Shown: positions 33,242 through 41,087 of the stretch, one piece after another | How the letters are laid out: each line of letters begins with the position of its first letter | Position numbering within the stretch: position 1 is the stretch's first letter | From: CAYOPZ01 sp964406005 | GTDB lineage: Bacteria > Bacteroidota > Bacteroidia > Bacteroidales > SM23-62 | DNA: 64,000 nucleotides | Assembly (NCBI GenBank): GCA_964406005.1 | Contig: CAYOPZ010000010.1 | Coordinates: forward strand, 24,632-88,631 | Direction of reading: 5' to 3' | Notes under the pieces: generated by a model | What the model was told of the DNA's origin: nothing | Database searches by the model: none | What the model saw: the letters and a program-made list of their open reading frames with translations, nothing else | Translations under genes and position numbers: made by a program

Positions 33242-34492
33242 ATGGAGCTGAGAAGGGTAGTTGTTACCGGACGAGGTGCCCTTACTCCGATTGGCAATAA
33301 CATTCAGGAGTTCTGGGAAGGACTCGAAAACGGCTTGAGCGGATCGGACTGGATCACCCACTTCGATGCAACCAAATTCAAAACCAGGTTTGCCTGTGAA
33401 GTAAAAAATTTTGACCCTGCCGCGCACTTTGACAAAAAAGAGTTAAAAAAACTGGATCCCTTCTCCCAGTATGCCCTGGTGGCCACGGAAGAAGCCATCC
33501 GGGATTCCGGATTGGATCCCGATAAGATAGACAGAAACAGGGCAGGCGTGATCTATACCTCCGGTATCGGGGGAATGCACACATACCAGAATGAATTGAA
33601 GGACTATTTCAGGGGAGACGAAACCCCGAGATTCAGTCCTTTTTTCATTCCCAAGCTGATCGCAGATATCAATGCCGGCATCATTTCCATGAAATATCAG
33701 TTCCGGGGTCCAAATTTTGCCACTGTTTCCGCCTGTGCTTCTTCCACAAATGCCATCATCGACGCATTCACATACATCCGTATCGGCTATGCCGATGTTT
33801 TCGTCGCAGGGGGATCGGAAGCTTCCATCATTGAAAGCGGGTACGCCGGATTCAATGCAATGAGGGCGATGTCAACCAACAATGAAGAATACAAGACCGC
33901 TTCACGTCCGTTCGACAAGACGCGTGACGGTTTTGTCATGGGTGAAGGAGCCGGGGCATTGATCCTCGAGGAATACGAACATGCCGTCAGACGTGGCGCC
34001 AGGATCTACGCGGAACTCGTCGGCTGCGGAATGTCTGCCGATGCCTATCACGTGACTGCGCCTCATCCGGAAGGACTGGGTGCAAAACTGGTCATGAACA
34101 ATGCTCTGAAAGATGCCGGAATGGCTCCGGAGGATCTGGATTATATCAATGTACACGGGACGGCCACGCCGCCTGGTGACATATCCGAAGCACTGGCGAT
34201 CAGGGATGTTTTCGGAGACCATGCCTACAAGCTGAATATCAGCTCAACGAAATCCATGACCGGCCACCTGCTCGGCGCTGCAGGAGCCATCGAAGCCATC
34301 GCCTGCATACTGGCCATCGAGCACCAGGTAGCCCCTCCGACGATCAACCACAAAATACCGGATCCCAATCTTGACAACAAATTAAACTTTACACTGAACA
34401 AGGCCCGGCCCAGGAAGATCAACGTCTCCATGAGCAACACTTTCGGGTTCGGAGGGCATAACACCTCAATAATATTTAAGAAAATCTCCTGA
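33242..34492 (+). CDS. fabF: 3-oxoacyl-ACP synthase II
   Basis: 416 residues of the KAS I/II thiolase fold. The catalytic triad is present: Cys in VSACASSTNAI (near 165), His in NVHGTATPPGD (near 304) and His in SMTGHLLGAAGAIE (near 340). The start MELRRVVVTGRGALTPIG is canonical. It extends acyl-ACP chains by two carbons in fatty acid synthesis and sits between acpP and rnc. Confidence 0.97.
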   Translation: MELRRVVVTGRGALTPIGNNIQEFWEGLENGLSGSDWITHFDATKFKTRFACEVKNFDPAAHFDKKELKKLDPFSQYALVATEEAIRDSGLDPDKIDRNRAGVIYTSGIGGMHTYQNELKDYFRGDETPRFSPFFIPKLIADINAGIISMKYQFRGPNFATVSACASSTNAIIDAFTYIRIGYADVFVAGGSEASIIESGYAGFNAMRAMSTNNEEYKTASRPFDKTRDGFVMGEGAGALILEEYEHAVRRGARIYAELVGCGMSADAYHVTAPHPEGLGAKLVMNNALKDAGMAPEDLDYINVHGTATPPGDISEALAIRDVFGDHAYKLNISSTKSMTGHLLGAAGAIEAIACILAIEHQVAPPTINHKIPDPNLDNKLNFTLNKARPRKINVSMSNTFGFGGHNTSIIFKKIS

Positions 34493-34497
34493 TTTTC

Positions 34498-35226
34498 GTG
34501 ATTATATCTTGTTTGCAATTGATCAGAAGCCTTTTTTCCGCCAAAAGGAAATTTTATTTCCGGATGCTTGGTATGCTCGGCTTTTGTCCCGGAAACCTGA
34601 AACTGTATGAGATCGCGTTTATCCATAAATCAGCCTCTGCAACAAGTAAAAAAGGGCAGATTATCAATAACGAAAGGCTGGAGTATCTCGGCGATGCGAT
34701 CCTTGGTGCCATCATAGCCGACTGTCTCTATACCATGTTTCCAAAGAAAGATGAAGGATTCTTAACCCAGTTGCGAGCAAAGATCGTGAAGCGCAAACAG
34801 CTGAATAAAGTAGCCGCAAGTATGGGCATTACCTCCCTGCTGATTTCGAATACAAACTCCAGCCCCTCGAAATTCAATCTCCTGGGAAATGCTTTCGAAG
34901 CCCTGGTCGGGGCCATATATCTTGATAAAGGATACTACCGGACCAAAAAATTCATGGTCAGGAAAATACTCAGGACACATCTGGACCTTGACAAACTTGC
35001 CAACAAGGAATCTGACTTCAAAAGCCGTATCATTGAATGGGCACAGAAAAGCAAACAGAAGATCACCTTCGTAAATCATGAGGAAACCCTCTCAGGATAC
35101 CGGGACCCGGTATTTATTTCACAGATCATGCTGACAGACAGGGAACTGGGCTCAGGGAAAGGATCTTCGAAAAAGGACGCCGAGCAGAAAGCGGCCAGGA
35201 TGGCACTGGATACCATAAAAAAATAG
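34498..35226 (+). CDS. rnc: Ribonuclease III
   Basis: 242 residues, GTG start at 34498, five bases after fabF. The RNase III signature NERLEYLGDAILGAIIAD is near residue 58 and a double-stranded RNA-binding domain occupies the C-terminal 70 residues (FKSRIIEWAQKSKQKITF ... GSSKKDAEQKAARMAL). It cuts double-stranded RNA in rRNA processing and mRNA control. The N-terminal extension before LYEIAFIHKS is usual in Bacteroidota. Confidence 0.95.
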   Translation: MIISCLQLIRSLFSAKRKFYFRMLGMLGFCPGNLKLYEIAFIHKSASATSKKGQIINNERLEYLGDAILGAIIADCLYTMFPKKDEGFLTQLRAKIVKRKQLNKVAASMGITSLLISNTNSSPSKFNLLGNAFEALVGAIYLDKGYYRTKKFMVRKILRTHLDLDKLANKESDFKSRIIEWAQKSKQKITFVNHEETLSGYRDPVFISQIMLTDRELGSGKGSSKKDAEQKAARMALDTIKK

Positions 35227-35233
35227 CGATCGA

Positions 35234-35659
35234 ATGGCCAGGAAAGTCCATAAGCTGACGGAAAAAGAGGTGATAAATTTTTCACTGATCGGCATTGCTT
35301 CCGTTGAAAATGATTACCGCCTGAGCTGGATGCTGAATAATGCCTGCGGATGGAAGCTGAGCAGGCAGGAAAACATGGTGGTCTTCCATAAGCGTCTCGG
35401 TGAAAAGCAGGAATTTTCGCAGTTTCGTTACCATGACGAAGAAAGCCTTTTCCTGTACCGCTTGATATCAAACCGATGCGAGAATGGTTACCTCCTTGAA
35501 GAAATGAAACAGATTGATTATCTGCTGCAGGTTTCAGGAGGCCCGGACAAGGAATGGATTGAGGAACTGAACCGGGACCTTAATACACTGGACAGCATTG
35601 CGATTTCCTTTATCATTGATCCGAACAGCCTTAAATCCATTCAGAGGCTGCTTCTCTGA
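35234..35659 (+). CDS. IPExxxVDY-family protein
   Basis: 141 residues, unknown function, found in this position (after rnc) in many Bacteroidota. The family name motif is represented by LLEEMKQIDYLLQV (near residue 95-108), with the usual ending DSIAISFIIDPNSLKSIQRL. It starts 7 bases after rnc. No catalytic residues are evident. The gene is followed by the convergent rprY-like regulator. Confidence 0.75.
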   Translation: MARKVHKLTEKEVINFSLIGIASVENDYRLSWMLNNACGWKLSRQENMVVFHKRLGEKQEFSQFRYHDEESLFLYRLISNRCENGYLLEEMKQIDYLLQVSGGPDKEWIEELNRDLNTLDSIAISFIIDPNSLKSIQRLLL

Positions 35660-35667
35660 CGGGAGTA

Positions 35668-36360
35668 CTACATGATCAGCTTATAGCCTTTCCCATGGAT
35701 GTTCAGAATCTCAATACCGGGATCTTCTTTCAGATATTTTCTGAGCTTGGTAATATAAACATCCATACTTCTGGCATTGAAATAGTTATCATCAATCCAT
35801 ATGCTTTTCAGCGCAAAATTTCTCTCCAGAACATTATTCGCATTGATGCACAGAAGTCTAAGCAGCTCGCTCTCCTTTGTAGTAAGCTTCTGATCCTTGT
35901 CATCCGCGCTCAGCAATTGCTTGTTTGCATCAAAATGGTACCGTCCGATATCAAACTCTGTCTGCTTGCTTCTGCCTCCCGTACCCTGCGTCCGTCTTAA
36001 TATGGCTTCGATCCTGAAAAGCAATTCTTCCATACTGAAAGGCTTGGTAATGTAATCATCGGCTCCGATCGAGAACCCTTCCAGCACATCCTCTTTCATG
36101 GATTTTGCAGTCAGGAAAATAATGGGCATCTCGGGGTTGGTCATCCGGATCTCCTTTGCAAGGGTGAATCCGTCCTTTCTGGGCATCATGATGTCGAGAA
36201 TACAAATGTCATATTTGTTCTTCTCGAAGCTATTGGAGGCTTTCTCTCCGTCCGTCACCCAATGAGTTTCATATTCTTTGGCCTGTAAATATTCTTTCAG
36301 GAGGGATCCCAGGTTTTCATCATCTTCAGCCAGAAGGACTTTTGTGCTTGGCGTACTCAT
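35668..36360 (-). CDS. rprY: OmpR/PhoB-type response regulator (RprY-like)
   Basis: 230 residues. The receiver domain has the phospho-acceptor Asp in ICILDIMMPRKDG (near residue 53), Thr in FLTAKS and Lys in DDYITKPFS. The C-terminal winged helix is of the OmpR type (LTTKESELLRLLCINANN ... RSMDVYITKLRKYLKEDP). The close downstream coupling (12 bases) to the histidine kinase gene and the sequence character match RprY of Bacteroides fragilis. The regulon cannot be told from here; in Bacteroides it has been linked to stress and tetracycline-related phenotypes. Confidence 0.88.
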   Translation of the reverse strand: MSTPSTKVLLAEDDENLGSLLKEYLQAKEYETHWVTDGEKASNSFEKNKYDICILDIMMPRKDGFTLAKEIRMTNPEMPIIFLTAKSMKEDVLEGFSIGADDYITKPFSMEELLFRIEAILRRTQGTGGRSKQTEFDIGRYHFDANKQLLSADDKDQKLTTKESELLRLLCINANNVLERNFALKSIWIDDNYFNARSMDVYITKLRKYLKEDPGIEILNIHGKGYKLIM

Positions 36361-36371
36361 TGTCAGATGAT

Positions 36372-37982
36372 TTAATGACTGTTAAGAGGCAGGGAGATCT
36401 CAAACTCGGTTCCCTTGGTCAATTCGCTTTTCAGACTGATTGATCCGTTGTGCTCGTCAACGATCATTTTAACATAACTTAAACCAAGGCCGAATCCCTT
36501 TACATTGTGTACATTCCCGGTAGGCACGCGATAGAATTTTTCAAATATCCGTTTCTGGTCTTCTTTTTTTATCCCGATTCCATTGTCCCTGATCCGCATA
36601 ATGAACATGTCATTCCTGTTATAGGTTGCAACACCGACCTGGGGATCGTCCCCCGAATACTTAACGGCATTGTCAAGAAGGTTTGAAACAAGGTTTGTAA
36701 AATGAACGGGGTCCACTTCCAGAACCGTATTTTCGGCATTATATGATTCTTTCACCATGCCATTCTGTTTTTCAACCTGCAGGGTAAAGTTAACGACTAC
36801 ATTATGGATCAGGTCATGCAAATCTGTTTTTTTCTTTTTCAGCTTCAGCCTGCCCCGGTCAAAGATCGCCATTTGCAGCACTTTTTCAACCTGGTATCCG
36901 AGCCTTTTGCTTTCATCCGTAATGATCCCGGATATTTTGTCAAGATTTTTCATTTTCCCCGGAATGCTGTTGTCGTTCAGCATCTGGGATGCCAGTGAAA
37001 TGGTGGAAATGGGCGTTTTCAATTCGTGGGTCATGTTGCTTACAAAATCATTCTTGATCTCTGATAAACGTTTCTGCCTGAAAATGATATAAATCGTAAT
37101 CGAAAAACTCATAATGATGATCAGGGTAAGGATCATCGATGATATACCCATAAAGCCCAGTGATCTTAACAGGAAACTGGCCTTTCTGGGAAAATAGAGG
37201 GAAAGGTAGCCCGAATTGGAAAAAAAATCCCCGGGAAACAGGGAAGCCATGAAATAATCGGACTCCTCTTCAGCATTGTAGTTGTCTGTGTGAAAGGCAA
37301 CCTCGAGATTATCGCGGAGGACCGCATACTCATAGTTAAGATCGATGCCGCTTCCGGCCAGTTGCCTGTCTATAATCCTGTTAAGTATCTCCCGGTTGAT
37401 CCTGTGCTCAATGGGTGTATTGGGAGCGATCATCCGCCTCATGACCCGGTTGAAAAAAATCTGGTTCTCAACCATGTCTCTCTTTAACCTCGACATAATC
37501 TGGTCAGGCTGGATCCATCTTATATGAACCCCCCTGCTGGCATAAACATTCAGCAGGGAATAGTCGTCATTGGTCAGCACAGTATCCTGGGCAACGATGG
37601 TGACCTCTGTATTCCCGCTTTGCGGATCGGTCTTCTCATAAATATAGTAATTCTCATCCGGAATCCTGTCCTGGTGAAAACGGGCATTGAAATCCATATT
37701 GATCTCCCCTCCTGACTGTGATCCTTCAAACTGGAAACTGAATATTTCCTGAGGCCCCGGCCAGCTTGTATCGCTGGCCTCCACTTCGTTCAGGAAATTC
37801 CACATGGTTTCGCGCTCCTGCAATTCAACGGCCACATTATTAAGCGCACGGTTAACCGCCTGGCCGAATTGTTTCTCCTTCAACTGGTAGGCATTCTTTA
37901 TCCAATACGCCTGAACGACGATCAGGCCGATCATTGCAAAAGCCATGAAAACTGCCAATATCAGAAGAAACCTTCTGCTCAT
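36372..37982 (-). CDS. rprX: Sensor histidine kinase (RprX-like)
   Basis: 536 residues, two membrane helices (LLILAVFMAFAMIGLIVVQA at the start, and SMILTLIIIMSFSITIYIIF near 283-302) with a periplasmic sensor between them. The kinase H-box FVSNMTHELKTPISTISLAS is near residue 310, followed by N- and G-boxes (NLLDNAVKYSGDDP, RIRDNGIGIKKED, GFGLGLSYVK). It is transcribed ahead of the RprY-like gene. A -7 box TATCTTTG sits only seven bases before the start codon, so the transcript may be nearly leaderless. Confidence 0.9.
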   Translation of the reverse strand: MSRRFLLILAVFMAFAMIGLIVVQAYWIKNAYQLKEKQFGQAVNRALNNVAVELQERETMWNFLNEVEASDTSWPGPQEIFSFQFEGSQSGGEINMDFNARFHQDRIPDENYYIYEKTDPQSGNTEVTIVAQDTVLTNDDYSLLNVYASRGVHIRWIQPDQIMSRLKRDMVENQIFFNRVMRRMIAPNTPIEHRINREILNRIIDRQLAGSGIDLNYEYAVLRDNLEVAFHTDNYNAEEESDYFMASLFPGDFFSNSGYLSLYFPRKASFLLRSLGFMGISSMILTLIIIMSFSITIYIIFRQKRLSEIKNDFVSNMTHELKTPISTISLASQMLNDNSIPGKMKNLDKISGIITDESKRLGYQVEKVLQMAIFDRGRLKLKKKKTDLHDLIHNVVVNFTLQVEKQNGMVKESYNAENTVLEVDPVHFTNLVSNLLDNAVKYSGDDPQVGVATYNRNDMFIMRIRDNGIGIKKEDQKRIFEKFYRVPTGNVHNVKGFGLGLSYVKMIVDEHNGSISLKSELTKGTEFEISLPLNSH

Positions 37983-37989
37983 TTCAATA

Positions 37990-37997
37990 CAAAGATA
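37990..37997 (-). promoter_or_regulatory. -7 box for the rprX-like kinase, adjacent to the start codon
   Basis: On the minus strand it reads TATCTTTG, the canonical Bacteroidota -7 sequence, followed by seven bases and then the ATG at 37982. A palindrome ATACA-G-TGTAT lies just upstream (38004-38014) where an operator could sit. No TTTG is found at the -33 spacing. Confidence 0.45.
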
Positions 37998-38077
37998 ATC
38001 CTGATACAGTGTATATTATATGCTTTTAACAATCTTTAACATTCATTAATCCCCCTTAAGCGAATATTGATCTGGAT

Positions 38078-38185
38078 TTGTTACCATGCATTGCCCTATC
38101 TCTCATAAATGCCGGGGAAGTCGTTTCGGTCGAAACAGATGATACGGAAAATCCGGAAAGCGATGTGACTGAAGAGGAAGAATAA
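38078..38185 (+). CDS. Possible very small acidic ORF (TTG start)
   Basis: 35 codons from TTG to a stop at 38183-38185, with a hydrophobic start (LPCIALSLINAG) and a strongly acidic end (VETDDTENPESDVTEEEE). Codon choice looks ordinary, but there is no ATG, no visible binding site and no recognised family. It might instead be the surviving tail of a lost gene. The stretch lies between the kinase and the methyltransferase. Confidence 0.2.
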   Translation: MLPCIALSLINAGEVVSVETDDTENPESDVTEEEE

Positions 38186-38197
38186 GGCCTCTTTTCT

Positions 38198-38205
38198 TAT
38201 TTTTG
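38198..38205 (+). promoter_or_regulatory. Candidate -7 box for the methyltransferase gene
   Basis: TATTTTTG matches TAnnTTTG and lies 18 bases before the ATG at 38224. The -33 position lacks TTTG, so it is a partial match. Confidence 0.35.
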
Positions 38206-38223
38206 TGATTCAGACCTGAAGGC

Positions 38224-38970
38224 ATGGAATATCCGGCAAGTATTGCACGATTTTACGACCTGATCTACAAGCAGGTCAGATCCTCTGCGGACATGGAATT
38301 CTATTTGTCCCGGACCAGGGAGGTTTCCGGTCCCGTTCTGGAGGTCGGTGTTGGGACCGGCCGTTTGTTCATGAAAGCATTGAAAAACGGGGCCGATATT
38401 TACGGCATTGATCCGAGTGCGGAAATGCTCGGAGTTTTGTATGAAAAACTTGATCCGGATAATCATTTCAGGGTAATTCAGGGTGATGCGGAGAGCTTTC
38501 ATTTCCCCGTGAAATTTGACCTGATCCTTGCTCCTTTCCGTGTTTTCTCCCACATCCTTCAGGTGGATGAACAGTTGAAAGCATTGAATAATATCCATTC
38601 GCATCTGAGCGATCACGGGCGTTTTATCATGGATCTCTACGTGCCGGATCCATCATTGATCTCCGGCGGGCTGCGTGAACATGAAGATTTCAACGAAGAA
38701 TACAGCCCTGGCAACAGGCTTCGCAGGATCGTCAGCATGCATGCCGACCCGGTAAACCAGATCTCTTATGTGACAATGACCCTGATCTGGAACGAAGGGA
38801 AGAAACAATACGAAGAAAAATGGGAAACCATGATGCGTTTTTATTACCGCCATGAACTCGAACACCTGCTTGAACGCTCGGAACTGAAACTGGTCGATAT
38901 CCTGGGCGATTTCAACGGAACCCCCCTGAGCATTGCATCCAAAGAATTTATCCTTGTATGCAGTAAATGA
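38224..38970 (+). CDS. Class I SAM-dependent methyltransferase
   Basis: 248 residues. Motif I VLEVGVGTGRLFMKALKNG (near residue 39) binds the methionine part of SAM; IYGIDPSAEML gives the acidic ribose-binding residue, and DLILAPFRVFSHI is the equivalent of motif IV. The remainder is a mixed region with a beta-sheet insert (YVTMTLIWNEGKKQYEEKW). The target is unknown; the family includes enzymes acting on small molecules. It is alone in its transcription unit. Confidence 0.8.
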   Translation: MEYPASIARFYDLIYKQVRSSADMEFYLSRTREVSGPVLEVGVGTGRLFMKALKNGADIYGIDPSAEMLGVLYEKLDPDNHFRVIQGDAESFHFPVKFDLILAPFRVFSHILQVDEQLKALNNIHSHLSDHGRFIMDLYVPDPSLISGGLREHEDFNEEYSPGNRLRRIVSMHADPVNQISYVTMTLIWNEGKKQYEEKWETMMRFYYRHELEHLLERSELKLVDILGDFNGTPLSIASKEFILVCSK

Positions 38971-39027
38971 TTCCATCCTTCAACTGCGATCTTTTCTAAT
39001 ATATTTTTTAATTATATATATAATATT

Positions 39028-39058
39028 TTTGTATATTAAAATATATTATATATATTTG
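39028..39058 (+). promoter_or_regulatory. Bacteroidota-type promoter for the padR-like gene
   Basis: TTTG at 39028-39031, 19 bases, then TATATTTG at 39051-39058, a perfect match to the -33/-7 consensus and spacing. The ATG at 39066 is only seven bases after the -7 box, so the mRNA may start at or almost at the start codon. The spacer is an AT-rich, partly palindromic stretch (TATATTAAAATATA) that could be a PadR autoregulatory site. Confidence 0.65.
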
Positions 39059-39065
39059 CTGCATC

Positions 39066-39401
39066 ATGATATCACGTGAACTCATCAAGGGAACCCTGAA
39101 ATACATGGTGCTGAACCTGCTGAGGGAAAGGTCAAAAATGTACGGATACGAGATCACCCAGGTACTGGATGACACGAGCGGGGGAAAGATAAAGCTCACC
39201 TTTGCCGCCCTGTACCCTGTACTGCATAAGCTCGAAGCAGAAGGGATGCTAAAAACCGAAACAGAAAATGTAAACAACAGGATAAGGAAATACTACAGCC
39301 TGACACCCGGGGGAAGGAAAGAGTCCGGGATGCGGCGGGAGGAATTCAAGGAATATATCCGTCTTATGTCACAAATATTCAATTTTCAGATCAGCAGTTA
39401 A
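39066..39401 (+). CDS. PadR-family transcriptional regulator
   Basis: 111 residues, a typical small PadR winged helix. The opening ISRELIKGTLKYMVLNLL and RSKMYGYEITQVLDD are the family signature, followed by FAALYPVLHKLEAEGML (recognition region) and the wing NRIRKYYSLTPGGRKE. It lacks a long effector domain. PadR proteins usually repress neighbouring transport or membrane genes and their own gene. It is followed by two membrane-protein genes in the same direction (39468-41024), a common PadR layout. Confidence 0.92.
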   Translation: MISRELIKGTLKYMVLNLLRERSKMYGYEITQVLDDTSGGKIKLTFAALYPVLHKLEAEGMLKTETENVNNRIRKYYSLTPGGRKESGMRREEFKEYIRLMSQIFNFQISS

Positions 39402-39467
39402 TATATGGATCAGTTTTAATGGACAGATCTGCTTCAACAGACAGAACAACATTTAAATCATTCAAAT

Positions 39468-40643
39468 ATGTCATGCCTTAGCCAGGAACAGATTGAATTT
39501 ATACGGACCGACCTGAAAAAACGCCCGGTTTCACGGTCCTTTCTCTTCAATGAGTGGGTCGATCATGTCTGCTGTGATGTGGAATCCCTCATGCAGAAGG
39601 GAATGGATTTTGAAAACGCATACCGGCTTGTTTCCACGGGCAGCCTGGAAAGGGAAGCCAGGGAGGCCCACCTGGACGTGCAGCGCTTCCTCAATCATAA
39701 ATATGTGGTGATCAAGAAGATCCTCTACCTTGCTTTCATACTATATGCGGTCAGCTGGGCCGTCAATTTCAGGGGGACCGCCAACTGGCTGGGATTGCTC
39801 TCCTTTATGATACTGGGATTTGTCCATATCAGGATAGCCTCTGATTTTTTCAGGGAAAGAAGAATGAAATCCAGCAATGTCCTGTTATCCGTATTTTCGC
39901 TGCTTGCAGCGATCGGGACCATCTCAGGCATCCTGCTCTTTTTCCTGTTCCGGAATTACGGGATCAATACCCGCGGGCACGGGGTCGACCTGACGGTATC
40001 AGGCTGGTTCTTCTTTTCCCTGCTCTGCCTGATCTATTATGTCAAGGAATGGAATACTTCCATCGAAAAAAAGGAGGTGCCGAGGCTGAGACTTTTCATC
40101 TGGATTTCCGCCCTGCATGTTTTGCTTTCGGCCGTGAGCATGGCAACCTTCCCCTTTTACGGATCTCTGGAGCCATACATTTTCTTCCTGATAGGCCTCG
40201 TTCTCGGTTTCGATTCCGTTGTACTGATTGCCCTGCTGGTAACCAGATCCATGAAAAGCACGCTTGCCGTTACACTGGTTATCGGGTCATTTATGATCGT
40301 CTTCATTCATTCACCCTTCCGGGAAAAGCTCCCCGGGGGAAAGCCAAGAATGTATGAATACACCCTGCAGTATGCCCCTGAAACCCCGGTGGCAGCTGAG
40401 AAGCTCTATCTCTACATGGTATATAAACAGTATCCCGGCAATCCCTTTACGATCCCGCTCAGAAAAGAATCCGACATGCAATACCGGGTTCATATACCTT
40501 CCTATGCCTTTAAGGGCTATATTTATTATGGAATTGGCAGGGACTCTGTGAATGCAATACAGGTTCTCGGGCAGGCCGGCCAGCGTGATTCCCTGTATAT
40601 CAATGTGCCCGGGGAAAAAATATACAACCTTAAAGGGAGATAG
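39468..40643 (+). CDS. Membrane protein with HAAS-like N-terminus, PadR-associated
   Basis: 391 residues. A soluble N-terminus of about 80 residues (EQIEFIRTDLKKRPVSRSFL ... WVDHVCCDVESLMQKG) resembles the HAAS signalling domain that accompanies PadR regulators. About seven hydrophobic spans follow (residues 85-290), and the C-terminus is a soluble region of about 85 residues (YRVHIPSYAFKGYIYYGIG). No enzyme family is recognised. Location after padR suggests that it responds to or is controlled by it; the function is open. Confidence 0.65.
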   Translation: MSCLSQEQIEFIRTDLKKRPVSRSFLFNEWVDHVCCDVESLMQKGMDFENAYRLVSTGSLEREAREAHLDVQRFLNHKYVVIKKILYLAFILYAVSWAVNFRGTANWLGLLSFMILGFVHIRIASDFFRERRMKSSNVLLSVFSLLAAIGTISGILLFFLFRNYGINTRGHGVDLTVSGWFFFSLLCLIYYVKEWNTSIEKKEVPRLRLFIWISALHVLLSAVSMATFPFYGSLEPYIFFLIGLVLGFDSVVLIALLVTRSMKSTLAVTLVIGSFMIVFIHSPFREKLPGGKPRMYEYTLQYAPETPVAAEKLYLYMVYKQYPGNPFTIPLRKESDMQYRVHIPSYAFKGYIYYGIGRDSVNAIQVLGQAGQRDSLYINVPGEKIYNLKGR

Positions 40644-40649
40644 CATAAC

Positions 40650-41024
40650 ATGAAAATCATAATCCTTATTTCCGGTGTAGCAGGTGCACTCCTGCTTATG
40701 TTGGGAATGCTGGGGGTCTTTATTGAATTCAACGGAGAAGGTACCGTGCTGGTCTCAGGTCTGGTTCTACTCACACTGGTATGCCTGCCGCTGTACCTGG
40801 TTGATAAACACAGGGAAGACAGGAAAATAGACCAGATCATCAAGTCCTACGAAGGCCGGAAAAAAAAGGAGCCTGAACCGGCAAAAGGCGGCCAGAGTCC
40901 CAGGGGATGGGGAATGAACGATTCACCTTTCCGGGAACGTAAATCCGGACTCACATGGGGGGGAGGAAACATCAAGGCGGCCGAAGCCACCAGGGGCAAA
41001 CGCAGGAAATTCCTGAAAAGATAG
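40650..41024 (+). CDS. Small membrane protein with two N-terminal helices and a basic tail
   Basis: 124 residues with two hydrophobic helices (IIILISGVAGALLLMLGMLG and VLVSGLVLLTLVCLPLYLV) and a Lys/Arg-rich cytoplasmic tail. It starts 6 bases after the HAAS-like gene and is in the same PadR-linked unit. No family is recognised. Confidence 0.6.
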   Translation: MKIIILISGVAGALLLMLGMLGVFIEFNGEGTVLVSGLVLLTLVCLPLYLVDKHREDRKIDQIIKSYEGRKKKEPEPAKGGQSPRGWGMNDSPFRERKSGLTWGGGNIKAAEATRGKRRKFLKR

Positions 41025-41087
41025 AATCCAGCTATTTATCGAGATTATTTAACCCGGGGATATGGTATATTAATCGCGGTATCCGGA

